Notes under the pieces: generated by a model
What the model was told of the DNA's origin: nothing
Database searches by the model: none
Seen by the model: only the letters and a program-made list of their open reading frames with translations
NCBI RefSeq assembly: GCF_000717335.1
Contig: NZ_JNYZ01000006.1
Span: 310,001-374,000, forward strand
Origin: Amycolatopsis jejuensis
GTDB lineage: Bacteria; Actinomycetota; Actinomycetes; Mycobacteriales; Pseudonocardiaceae
Direction: 5' to 3'
Length of the DNA: 64,000 nt
Made by a program: the position numbers and the translations under genes
Shown here: positions 25,019 through 32,451 of the stretch, in pieces
How the letters are laid out: every line of letters begins with the position of its first letter
How positions within the stretch are numbered: the first letter of the stretch is position 1

Positions 25019-27351
25019 CCGGGCTCGCCGGCCGGCGCCCGCGGCTCGTGCTGCCCGGGCTCCTGCCGCCGGAGCCCGGCCGGGAGACCTACTGGGTACG
25101 GCCCGGCGGAGTCACCGCGCTGACCGTCGAGGGCGGCGACGAGCTGACGGTGATCGATCCCGGGGGAGACCAGGTCGCCGAAGTCACCGTCCTCGGTCCG
25201 GCCGGAGAGGACTTCGGCGCGCTGGACGCCGTCGCGGACTCGCCGGCCACCACTCTGCGCGGCCTCGCGGAGCGCGACGGCGAAGCGGTTCTCCGGGCGC
25301 TGCACCGCCGGGGCCTCCGTCCGGACGACGCGACCGCGGTGCGGCTTTTCGGGCCGGGCTCCGCTGCCGGTGCCCGGCGGACGTTCCCCGCACTGCGCTC
25401 GGCGACCTGTGTGATCGCCGCTCCCGGCAGGCGGATGCGGGTCGACGAGCAGGATCCGCCGTCCGATCTCGTCGTCGAGGTGCGCCGGGCGAAGCCACGG
25501 CCCGGCCGCGAGCGGCCGCTGCCCGAGCCGCTCGCGGAACCGGTGCTGGACCTGCGGATCGAGCGGGCGTCGGCGCATTCGTACGAGGTGAAGGCGGGGC
25601 AGTTCATCCAGGTGCTCGATGTCGAAGGAAGGCAGTGCTCGGATTTCCTGGCCTTCCGCCGCGACCGGCTCGACGACGGCGTCGAAAGAGGCCTGGACCA
25701 GACCGCGACGCGATATTTCATGGCCAGCGCCTGCCCGCGGCCCGGGTTGCACGGGAAGTTCTACGACCAGGACCTGCAGCCGCTGGTGGAGATCGTCCGG
25801 GACACCGTCGGCAGGCACGACACGTTCGGGCTCGCCTGCAACCGCAAGTACTACGAGGATCTGGGCTATCCCGGGCACGTGAACTGCACGGACAACTTCA
25901 ACCGCGGGCTGGCGCCGTACGCGATCGCGCCCCGCCGGGGCTGGCCGGCACTGAACCTGTTCTACAACACCATGTTCGACCGCGACGACTGCCTCGTGTT
26001 CGACGAGCCGTGGTCCCGGCCGGGCGACTACGTGCTGATGCGCGCCATGACCGACCTGGTGTGCGCCTCGTCCGCCTGCCCGGACGACATCGACCCGTCG
26101 AACGCGTGGCACCCGACCGACGTGCACCTGCGGGTCTACCCGGCGGAACGGCAGTTCTCGGTGGCGATCGCGCACCGGGTGACGTCGGCCGCGGTGCCCC
26201 GGTTGACCAGGCAGAGCGGATTCCACCCGCGGACGTCGGCGCTGACCCGGCAGCTGACCGAGTACCGGGGCTTCTGGCTGCCGTCGAAATTCGACGCCCA
26301 CGGCGCGGTGGAGGAGTACTGGGCGTGCCGTGAGCACGCCGCGGTGATCGACCTCTCGGCGCTGCGGAAGTTCGAGGTGCTCGGCCCGGACGCCGAGGCA
26401 TTGCTGCAGGCGTCGGTCACCCGGAATGTGCGCAAGCTGGCCGAGGGACAGGTCGTCTACACGGCGGTGTGCACCGAGACCGGCGGCATGATCGACGACG
26501 GCACGATCTTCCGGCTCGGCGCGGACCGCTTCCGGTTCGTCGCCGGCGACGAGTACACGGGGGTGTGGCTGCGGAACCGGGCGGCCGTGCTCGGGCTGGA
26601 CCGGGTGCGGGTGAAGGACTCGACCGACCAGCTGCACAACATCGCCGTGCAGGGACCGGAGAGCCGGGAGCTGCTCCGGGAGATCGTGTGGACGCCCCCG
26701 GCCCAGCCGTCGTTCGGCGACCTCACCTGGTTCCGGTTCGCGATCGGGCGGATCGGCGACCACAACGGCATTCCGGTGGTCGTGTCCCGCACCGGGTACA
26801 CCGGTGAGCTCGGCTACGAACTGTGGTGCCATCCCGCGGACGCGCCCGGATTGTGGGACGCCGTCGCCGAAGCGGGCAGGCCGCACGGGCTGACCCCGCT
26901 CGGCCTGGACGCACTGGACGTGCTGCGGATCGAATCCGGCCTGGCCTTCGCCGGAAACGAGTTCGACGACCAGGTCGATCCCTACGAAGCCGGGATCGGG
27001 TTCACCGTGCCCCTGAAATCCAAAGAGGACGATTTCAGCGGCAGGGCCGCCCTCCGGCAGCGCAAGGCGAACCCGCAGCGCCGCCTGGTCGGCCTCGAAC
27101 TGGCCGGCAACGAACCCGCCGGGCACGGAGACAGCGTGTACGCAGGCCGGTTCCGGGCCGGAGTCGTCACGAGCGGGACCCGCTCACCGGTACTGCGCAA
27201 GAACATCGCCCTGTGCCGGATCGCGGTGGACTACGCCGCACCCGGCACGGAGGTAGACGTCGGAAAGCTGGACGGGCACCGCAAACGCATCCCCGCCGTA
27301 GTGGTCGGATTCCCGTTTTACGACCCCGAAAAGACCCGGCCCCGCTCCTGA
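25015..27351 (+). CDS. DUF1989 - aminomethyltransferase (GcvT-like) fusion protein
   Basis: A 778-residue two-part protein. The N-terminal ~400 residues contain a DUF1989/urea-carboxylase-associated domain (QFIQVLDVEGRQCSDFLAF, and later CNRKYYEDLGYPGHVNCTDNF with metal-binding-type Cys/His). From about residue 430 a GcvT/dimethylglycine-dehydrogenase C-terminal-like folate domain begins: WACREHAAVIDLSALRKFEV, GGMIDDGTIFRLG, SRTGYTGELGYELW, GLDALDVLRIESGLAF. Folate-dependent removal of a one-carbon unit from an amine is the usual GcvT role. Cotranscription and overlap with the ligase gene suggest consecutive steps on one amine substrate. It is the last gene of the operon. Confidence 0.87.
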   Translation: MTGLAGRRPRLVLPGLLPPEPGRETYWVRPGGVTALTVEGGDELTVIDPGGDQVAEVTVLGPAGEDFGALDAVADSPATTLRGLAERDGEAVLRALHRRGLRPDDATAVRLFGPGSAAGARRTFPALRSATCVIAAPGRRMRVDEQDPPSDLVVEVRRAKPRPGRERPLPEPLAEPVLDLRIERASAHSYEVKAGQFIQVLDVEGRQCSDFLAFRRDRLDDGVERGLDQTATRYFMASACPRPGLHGKFYDQDLQPLVEIVRDTVGRHDTFGLACNRKYYEDLGYPGHVNCTDNFNRGLAPYAIAPRRGWPALNLFYNTMFDRDDCLVFDEPWSRPGDYVLMRAMTDLVCASSACPDDIDPSNAWHPTDVHLRVYPAERQFSVAIAHRVTSAAVPRLTRQSGFHPRTSALTRQLTEYRGFWLPSKFDAHGAVEEYWACREHAAVIDLSALRKFEVLGPDAEALLQASVTRNVRKLAEGQVVYTAVCTETGGMIDDGTIFRLGADRFRFVAGDEYTGVWLRNRAAVLGLDRVRVKDSTDQLHNIAVQGPESRELLREIVWTPPAQPSFGDLTWFRFAIGRIGDHNGIPVVVSRTGYTGELGYELWCHPADAPGLWDAVAEAGRPHGLTPLGLDALDVLRIESGLAFAGNEFDDQVDPYEAGIGFTVPLKSKEDDFSGRAALRQRKANPQRRLVGLELAGNEPAGHGDSVYAGRFRAGVVTSGTRSPVLRKNIALCRIAVDYAAPGTEVDVGKLDGHRKRIPAVVVGFPFYDPEKTRPRS

Positions 27352-27401
27352 CCGCGGGGAACGTTCCCAGGCCTCTGCGGCCGGTTTTCGTCTCCCCGCG
27401 G
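27352..27401 (+). terminator. Possible terminator after the biosynthetic operon
   Basis: CCGCGGGGA (27352-27360), starting right after the stop codon, pairs perfectly with TCCCCGCGG (27393-27401) around a 32-base loop. There is no T tract. The stem is modest, so this may be a weak or Rho-assisted terminator. Confidence 0.35.
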
Positions 27402-27469
27402 CCGGTGCCATGTTCAGCTCAAACCGGCTGGCTTTTCGCGGTGGACACCTCGGACCCGCTTCGTCGCCG

Positions 27470-27811
27470 TCAGAGGTCGAGGATCGTTACGGTCACTCTC
27501 GCGACGTCGCCGGGATCGAGATTCTCGGCCTTCCGCACCGCGCGTTTCACCGGCAGCACGTAGCCGCGCTCGCTGTCCGGGAAGATCGACGTCCGCCACG
27601 TGCTTCCACCGACCCGGACCTGGACGCGCATCGATCCGAAGCCTCGACGCGGACCGCCCAGTTCGCGGATTTCGTCCGAGATGTCGGCGGGCAGGCTGAC
27701 GAAGGTCCACGTGTCGGTTCGCCGGGCGTCCCAGATCCACAGCTCAGCGTCGAAGTGCACTTCCACGCCATCAGGTTCGCACGCGACCCGGACAATTTCG
27801 GGATGTCGCAC
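27470..27811 (-). CDS. DUF1905 domain protein
   Basis: About 113 residues covering one DUF1905 domain: VEVHFDAELWIWDARRTDTW, RGFGSMRVQVRVGGSTWRTS, then GYVLPVKRAVRKAENLDPGD. Function is unknown; these small beta-barrel proteins are common in actinobacteria. The start is uncertain: GTG 27811 is used, GTG 27766 is as good, and neither has a clear ribosome site. It faces the biosynthetic operon tail to tail and begins just beside the left attachment repeat, so it is probably the native gene next to the tRNA before the element inserted. Confidence 0.75.
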   Translation of the reverse strand: MRHPEIVRVACEPDGVEVHFDAELWIWDARRTDTWTFVSLPADISDEIRELGGPRRGFGSMRVQVRVGGSTWRTSIFPDSERGYVLPVKRAVRKAENLDPGDVARVTVTILDL

Positions 27812-27875
27812 GCGAGCTGGTGGCCGGCTCTGCCCGGGTGACCGTCGCCGACCTGCGAAAACACGAGAATTCCGA

Positions 27876-27922
27876 GTGCCCCCGGTGAGATTCGAACTCA
27901 CACTGGACGGGTTTTGAATCCG
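27876..27922. repeat. Left attachment-site repeat (3' part of tRNA gene)
   Basis: These 47 bases are identical to 31499-31545, the 3' part of the intact tRNA gene from the anticodon stem to the discriminator base. Downstream the sequences diverge completely, so this is not a functional tRNA. Such tRNA 3' duplications mark integration by tyrosine integrases. Confidence 0.88.
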
Positions 27923-28384
27923 GCCCGGAAATGTGCTCTGACCTGCGATTGAGACGCCGACGCGGCGAATTTGGGGGCATAACGGGGGCAGGTCGGTAGA
28001 CAAACCTGCTCCTCGGTGGTTGCGGGGAGAGCCGACTAGAGGTGCGGTCGAGCGGCTGAGCCGTGGTCAGGAGCCCAATCGCGGCGGATCCTGATCAACG
28101 ATCGACGGCGCGCGTCACAAGCTGGGTTGGCGTGACCGCCACGTCAGAACGGCACCCACGCCGCGGGCACACACCCGCGGCGTGCTCGGTGTCCACGTCG
28201 CGAGTCGGCATGCTTGATCTTCTACTTGTACTGGGGTGAGCATCGAGTGCTCTTCCAAGACGCAGTCGGGTACGTGCTTCTCCCGGTCATGCACGCACTC
28301 ACCTCGACCTTATGTTCGATGACCGACGGGCTGTTCCTGGTATGCCGTCGAAACGAACCGCCCCCAGATGGCGACTGATCACCT
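27923..28384. other. Gene-free left end of the element
   Basis: There is no convincing coding sequence. The only structure I see is the 21-base motif at 27968-27988 that recurs near the right end. The remainder looks like eroded element sequence. Confidence 0.5.
27968..27988. repeat. Subterminal imperfect repeat of the element, left copy
   Basis: It begins AATTTGGGGGC and ends in GGGGG. A second copy at 31371-31391 matches at 18 of 21 positions in the same orientation. Both lie inside the attachment repeats, 46 bp from the left one and 107 bp from the right one, so they may be integrase arm-binding sites. Confidence 0.45.
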
Positions 28385-28915
28385 ATGGCGAGCGTTGTGA
28401 TCGAGTGGGCACCCGTGGTCGCGGCCCTAGCGGGTTCCGCCTCGGCGTTCTTCTCTTGGCGCAGTTCGAGCAAGTCGAATGCGGCAGCAGAAGCAGCTAA
28501 TGAAGCAGTTGCGTTGACAGTGCGCCCAGCGTTCTCGTTGAGAATTGGCGGACAAGGCCCTCATCGAGACAAGTATACCGCGATACGAATACGAAACACT
28601 CGTTCTTTCGATGCAGTTGACGTCGAGGTATGGGTCCGCAGCAACCTTGCGCGAGACCTGGCGCGGGCGACGTTCCCGCGCATTCAAGGGATGCAGGATC
28701 GCGTACTTTCGAGCGGCGAAGAAACGATCTTTATCGACGAAATTAAACCGCTTAACGAAGGGGAGAGGTTTGCATTTATTGCAACTATACGCTATAGCGA
28801 TGATCGAGGTCTGCGAAAATGGGAGCAGATAATTCGATATACGATATCCTATGATGTTGGAGCAACAATGCTGAACAAAAATCTCACCTTGGGTGAACCC
28901 TTCCCTTGTAAATAA
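28385..28915 (+). CDS. Hypothetical membrane-anchored protein, element cargo
   Basis: A 176-residue protein with no family I recognise. Residues ~5-25 (VIEWAPVVAALAGSASAFFSW) form one hydrophobic helix, followed by an Ala-rich linker and a soluble domain of beta-strand character (AIRIRNTRSFDAVDVEVWV, FAFIATIRYSD). That shape suggests an N-terminal anchor with a cytoplasmic Ig-like or sensor domain. Codon use is visibly AT-richer than the flanking chromosome, especially after 28700, a sign of transfer. It lies 3 bases before the next gene, so the two form an operon. Confidence 0.68.
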   Translation: MASVVIEWAPVVAALAGSASAFFSWRSSSKSNAAAEAANEAVALTVRPAFSLRIGGQGPHRDKYTAIRIRNTRSFDAVDVEVWVRSNLARDLARATFPRIQGMQDRVLSSGEETIFIDEIKPLNEGERFAFIATIRYSDDRGLRKWEQIIRYTISYDVGATMLNKNLTLGEPFPCK

Positions 28916-28918
28916 GGA

Positions 28919-29860
28919 TTGGCAGAAATTCAGGTGGCTACCTTGTCGGAAGGCTACACTCGAAGTGATCGCTATCGTGGGGTGCCTGTAGCTTTAATTG
29001 ACGAAGGGAGAAGGTTGATAGATGATACTATCGCGGATTTTGATGTCGTAATTAGAAGTCTTCATGAGCGGGTGGACAAGGATTTTCCGGTCTTTGTATC
29101 TGCTCGAATCATAGAGCGTGATCGCGTCAATCGCCCATATCTGCGGAGATTGGCGATCCAAGGTCCCGTGGTCGGATCTCTCGCCGTGAGTCATATGCTT
29201 GACCATGCAAGATCCATAAGTAGAGTCTTGGGTGATGAGCCGTTACCGCTGTGGGCCCCCCTGTCCTTGGCTCGATCCGCATTGGACTCGGCTCTTCAGG
29301 TTTGCCATCTATCTGACGTCGAAGTCGGTGCGGATAGTGTGATTCTTCGCGCGGCAGGAATGCGACTCGGAATGCTTGAGGAGCAACGAAAGCTTGCTCT
29401 TATATTTCCGGACAGGTTAGAGGAGGTAAAGAGGGCGAAGTCATCCTTGGATGGAACCAAGCGGCAGGTAACTCGGGCGGGGATTGAATTTCACGAGTAC
29501 AAGGGCAACGTGCGACGAGTGAGATTCAAAGGGGAACAGAGCTGGCAAAACGTCGACATGAACGCTTCGGATACGGCTAGGAAATGGATCCCTGATGCAA
29601 CTGGAATATACCAACTCGCCTCCGGAATTACTCACGGAGCTTTCTGGCTGACCGTCAACTCCCTGGCGGGTATTTCTTTGCGGGTCGATCCTTCGGTAGT
29701 GGTGAGCGCAGTAACCGTTCCGCCGTTTGCCTGCCGAGCAATTGCGATGGCGCTGTATCGGTATTGGGGAGAGGTGGGGCATGAGGAGTTTTGCGAGAAA
29801 ACAACCGCGCGGCTGGGGCGCTACTACGGAATCTACAATAACTGGAAATCAACCTTGTGA
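28919..29860 (+). CDS. Hypothetical protein, AT-rich element cargo
   Basis: A 313-residue, mostly helical soluble protein that I do not recognise. The sequence LASGITHGAFW near residue 240 resembles the Ser/His-Gly motif of some abortive-infection or HEPN-like helical proteins, but I cannot prove kinship. The start is uncertain: TTG 28919 sits immediately after AAGGA, GTG 28934 is an alternative. Base composition is markedly AT-rich against an otherwise GC-rich window. Paired with the membrane-anchored 28385 product inside an integrative element, it is a reasonable candidate for a two-gene phage-defence or stability cassette; this is speculation from context. Confidence 0.68.
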   Translation: MAEIQVATLSEGYTRSDRYRGVPVALIDEGRRLIDDTIADFDVVIRSLHERVDKDFPVFVSARIIERDRVNRPYLRRLAIQGPVVGSLAVSHMLDHARSISRVLGDEPLPLWAPLSLARSALDSALQVCHLSDVEVGADSVILRAAGMRLGMLEEQRKLALIFPDRLEEVKRAKSSLDGTKRQVTRAGIEFHEYKGNVRRVRFKGEQSWQNVDMNASDTARKWIPDATGIYQLASGITHGAFWLTVNSLAGISLRVDPSVVVSAVTVPPFACRAIAMALYRYWGEVGHEEFCEKTTARLGRYYGIYNNWKSTL

Positions 29861-30296
29861 GACTTGTATTTCGGTCCTTCTTCATCTAAATACTTACGGT
29901 AGTCGAACGGCTGGGCGAATGGGCCGACGCGAGCATGCGACCCTGGCAGAGCTTGAAACTGAGCTACTTAACCCAGGCACTTGACAACGTCAAACCATCA
30001 GGTCGGGTGGCGCTTCAGCCTGATTGACGGGGGGCATGACCGTCCGCGAACTTCCGTATGCGTCGGGTGCCGTTGTCGGGCGGGTGGTCGAGTGCCAAGC
30101 GATCGTTGATAGGCCATGCCCCGTGGCCTGCCACGCTGGGCGTCGCGGTGCCAGCGGACGTGATGTCCTGCCTCATGGGTGTGACGGCGGGGTCGCCGGC
30201 CGCTCGCGACCCTGGAACGATCTGGCAACCGTGTCCGTCGCGGTTCATGCTCTGGTCGGACGACCTGAAGGAGGTGGAGGCAGTAGCATCGCCGGC
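29861..30296. other. Gene-free stretch in the element
   Basis: Short open frames exist on both strands, but none has a start context, codon bias or recognisable motif. I see nothing functional here. Confidence 0.5.
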
Positions 30297-30578
30297 ATGG
30301 CGGACGAAGACCTCACCCGGCGGGTCGAGCGACTGGAACGGCTGATGACTGACCTTAGCGAGCGGGCAACCGACAGCGCGGCGGCCCGGGTGCTTGCGGC
30401 CGGCGCAGACCGCGATGTCTCCGAGGTGCGCGCCGAGCTGCGCGCTCATACTGGCGCTCTCAACGCTCTGCGCCAGGACCAGGTTGACCTCCGCGAGGAG
30501 ATGCGCGCGGGCTTCGCCACCGTGAACACCTCACTGGGGCAGATCATCGAACTTCTCGGACGTGGCGAGACGCGGTAG
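30297..30578 (+). CDS. Small coiled-coil protein
   Basis: A 93-residue product that is heptad-like throughout (LTRRVERLERLMTDLSERA, then VSEVRAELRAHTGALNALRQ) and should form a coiled coil. There is no catalytic motif. The start ATG 30297 has no close ribosome site; an AAGGAGG lies ~22 bases upstream. Similar small coiled-coil proteins are frequent near actinomycete integrative elements, but the role is unknown. GC content is back to the genome norm, unlike the two cargo genes to its left. Confidence 0.55.
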   Translation: MADEDLTRRVERLERLMTDLSERATDSAAARVLAAGADRDVSEVRAELRAHTGALNALRQDQVDLREEMRAGFATVNTSLGQIIELLGRGETR

Positions 30579-30720
30579 CTCCTGGACTCGTCTGCGTGTC
30601 GCTGGCGTCCAGAAACTACGAAAGGCAATCGATTGGGTCAAGCAGCGGCGCTGACCGAGAATCTGCGCGCCAAGTCCTTGCAGGTGCGTGTGCAAGGACC
30701 GGCCTAGATTCGTCGGTGAC

Positions 30721-31355
30721 ACTGCTCCGCGTCGGTCGTCCGGCCCCATGCTGAAAGCCTTCTTCGCGGCTATGTACTACGCCGGTTTGCGCCCCGAGGA
30801 AGCCGCGATGCTCTGCAAGCTGGACCTGCAGCTACCCGAACGATGATGGGGTGAACTGCTGCTGTCGGCGACCGCTCCGACCACGGGAGCTGCGTGGACG
30901 GATTCGGGGGAGCGCCGAGACCGGAGACAGCTGAAACAGCGGGCAGCAGGCGAAGTGCGCGCAGTGCCCTCGCCCCCTCCGCTCACCGCGATCCTCCACC
31001 AGCACCTGAAAACCTTCGGCACGGCGGCCGACGGCCGTCTCTTCCGGAACCTGACTGGGGCGATATCGCCGAGTCGACGATCTCGCGAGTGTGGGACCAC
31101 GCGCGGAAAACAGCGCTCTCGGAAGGCGAATACGCCTCGCTCCTCGTGAGGCGTCCGTACGACCTCCGGCACGCGTGTGTGTCGACATGGCTCGCTGCGG
31201 GGGTACCGGCCACACAGTGCACCGCGTGGGCAGGCCACTCCGTGGCGGTGTTGCTGGCGACCTACGCCGCTGTGATCGCCGGGCTGGAGGCGGAGGCGCA
31301 CGAGCGGATCGAACGAGCACTGGACTGGGACGACGACGCTGGTACGTCCGAGTGA
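30721..31355 (+). pseudogene. Tyrosine-recombinase integrase, broken C-terminal remnant
   Basis: The catalytic half of an actinomycete phage/plasmid integrase can be read across two frames. AFFAAMYYAGLRPEEAAML (first catalytic Arg in GLRP) runs into an in-frame TGA near 30843. The frame continues (WGELLLSATAPTTGAAWTD..) to about 31055 and then shifts by one base into DWGDIAESTISRVWDHARK, PYDLRHACVSTWL (His-x-x-Arg type box), AGHSVAVLLATYA (His and nucleophile Tyr). The N-terminal ~60% is missing. With a stop, a frameshift and a truncation it cannot be active. Confidence 0.85.
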
Positions 31356-31370
31356 ACGCAGGCGTTCGAA

Positions 31371-31391
31371 AATTTGGGGGCGTATTGGGGG
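31371..31391. repeat. Subterminal imperfect repeat of the element, right copy
   Basis: This is the partner of 27968-27988, 18/21 identical and in the same orientation, lying between the integrase stop and the right attachment repeat. Confidence 0.45.
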
Positions 31392-31498
31392 TGGATACCC
31401 GTGAACAGCTCGATACGGCCGGCACAGCCGGACACAACAAGATCGGCCCCACACCTGTTCTCGCAGGTCGCGGGGCCGGTTTGTGCTGGTCACAGAAT

Positions 31499-31545
31499 GT
31501 GCCCCCGGTGAGATTCGAACTCACACTGGACGGGTTTTGAATCCG
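31499..31545. repeat. Right attachment-site repeat within the tRNA gene
   Basis: This copy of the 47 bp direct repeat forms the 3' part of the intact tRNA. The other copy is at 27876-27922. Confidence 0.88.
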
Positions 31546-31573
31546 TTGCCTCTGCCAGTTGGGCTACGGGGGC
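31500..31573 (-). tRNA. tRNA with CAA anticodon (tRNA-Leu by anticodon)
   Basis: A 74-base gene on the minus strand folds as a cloverleaf. Acceptor arms GCCCCCG/CGGGGGC pair perfectly, the anticodon stem is ACGGA/TCCGT with loop TTCAAAA, and the T-arm is GTGAG TTCGAAT CTCAC. The anticodon CAA reads UUG leucine codons. The CCA end is not encoded. The variable region is only five bases, short for a bacterial tRNA-Leu, which normally has a long variable arm. It is the integration target of the element to its left. Confidence 0.85.
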
Positions 31574-31762
31574 GCAGTGCCGGAAACTCTACGGGATCCG
31601 CTGCTGCACCCGGTGATCGGGTCCGCTGATCACGCCGGAAACGAGCACAGTGTCACGCCCGCCACTTCGTGGTGAACGCCATCGTGGGATCTGGATCGTT
31701 CCCGGTACGCTTGTCTTTCGCGGGTGACCGCGTGTCGGAGACGAGCTTCAGGGAGGACACCG

Positions 31763-32371
31763 GTGACCGAACAGGCTGCCGAGTCGGAGGGCGCCGCCGT
31801 GGCGCAGCGGCGGGTGCTCGTCGCGGAAGACGAGGCGCTCATCCGGCTCGACCTGGTGGAGATGCTGCGCGAAGAGGGGTACGAGGTGGTCGGCGAGGCC
31901 GGCGACGGCGAGGAGGCCATCGCGCTCGCCACGGACCTCAAGCCCGACCTCGTGATCCTCGACGTCAAGATGCCCAAGCTCGACGGGATCGAGGCGGCCG
32001 CGCGGATCACCGGGGACCGGATCGCGCCGGTCGTCATCCTCACCGCGTTCAGCCAGCGCGACCTCGTCGAGCGGGCCCGTGACGCCGGGACCATGGCCTA
32101 CCTGGTCAAACCGTTCGCCAAGCGCGACCTCGTACCCGCGATCGAGCTGGCCGTCAGCCGGTTCTCCGAGCTGCAGGCGCTCGAGGCCGAGGTCGCCGGG
32201 CTCACCGACCGGCTCGAGACGCGCAAGGTCATCGACCGGGCGAAAGGCCTGCTCATGAGCAGGCAGAACCTCACCGAGCCGGACGCGTTCCGCTGGATCC
32301 AGCGCACCGCGATGGACCGGCGCACCACGATGAAGGCCGTCGCCGAGGCCGTCGTGGAAAGCATCGGCTGA
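31763..32371 (+). CDS. pdtaR: ANTAR-domain response regulator (PdtaR-type)
   Basis: A 202-residue protein. Receiver domain about 15-135 with the acidic pair VAEDEALIR, phospho-acceptor Asp in VILDVKMPKLDG, Thr in LTAFS and Lys in YLVKPF. ANTAR RNA-binding domain about 140-200 (LETRKVIDRAKGLLMSRQ, EPDAFRWIQRTAM). Such regulators bind dual-hairpin RNA leaders to prevent termination when phosphorylated by a PdtaS-like kinase, which is not in this window. GTG 31763 follows GGGAGGA by six bases. The gene is monocistronic, with a strong terminator after it. Confidence 0.93.
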   Translation: MTEQAAESEGAAVAQRRVLVAEDEALIRLDLVEMLREEGYEVVGEAGDGEEAIALATDLKPDLVILDVKMPKLDGIEAAARITGDRIAPVVILTAFSQRDLVERARDAGTMAYLVKPFAKRDLVPAIELAVSRFSELQALEAEVAGLTDRLETRKVIDRAKGLLMSRQNLTEPDAFRWIQRTAMDRRTTMKAVAEAVVESIG

Positions 32372-32417
32372 CCACAAGCCGCACCCAAGACGCACCACAA
32401 CGCACAAAAGCCCCGGA

Positions 32418-32451
32418 GAAGCGGGCGTGACCAGGGGGTCACGCCCGCTTC
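32418..32451 (+). terminator. Terminator after the ANTAR regulator
   Basis: A perfect 15 bp stem, GAAGCGGGCGTGACC (32418-32432) with its complement at 32437-32451, closes a four-base loop. There is no long T tract, as is common in actinomycetes. Confidence 0.8.

Larger units (their letters stand above)
27876..31545. mobile_element. Decayed integrative element in a tRNA gene
   Basis: A ~3.65 kb stretch is bounded by the 47 bp direct repeats of the tRNA 3' end, with the intact tRNA restored at the right end. Inside are two AT-rich genes of unknown function, a small coiled-coil gene and a broken C-terminal integrase at the tRNA-proximal end. No excisionase, replication or transfer gene is visible, so this is a deletion remnant of an actinomycete integrative plasmid or prophage and should not move by itself. 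Confidence 0.82.

Noticed and set aside
30015..30449. Minus-strand open frame in the element (30015-30449)
   Set aside because: It overlaps the coiled-coil gene, has no ribosome site and shows no recognisable motif.
30830..31060. Stop-codon readthrough or programmed frameshift in the integrase
   Set aside because: There is both a stop and a shift plus a missing N-terminus, and no recoding signal; decay is simpler.
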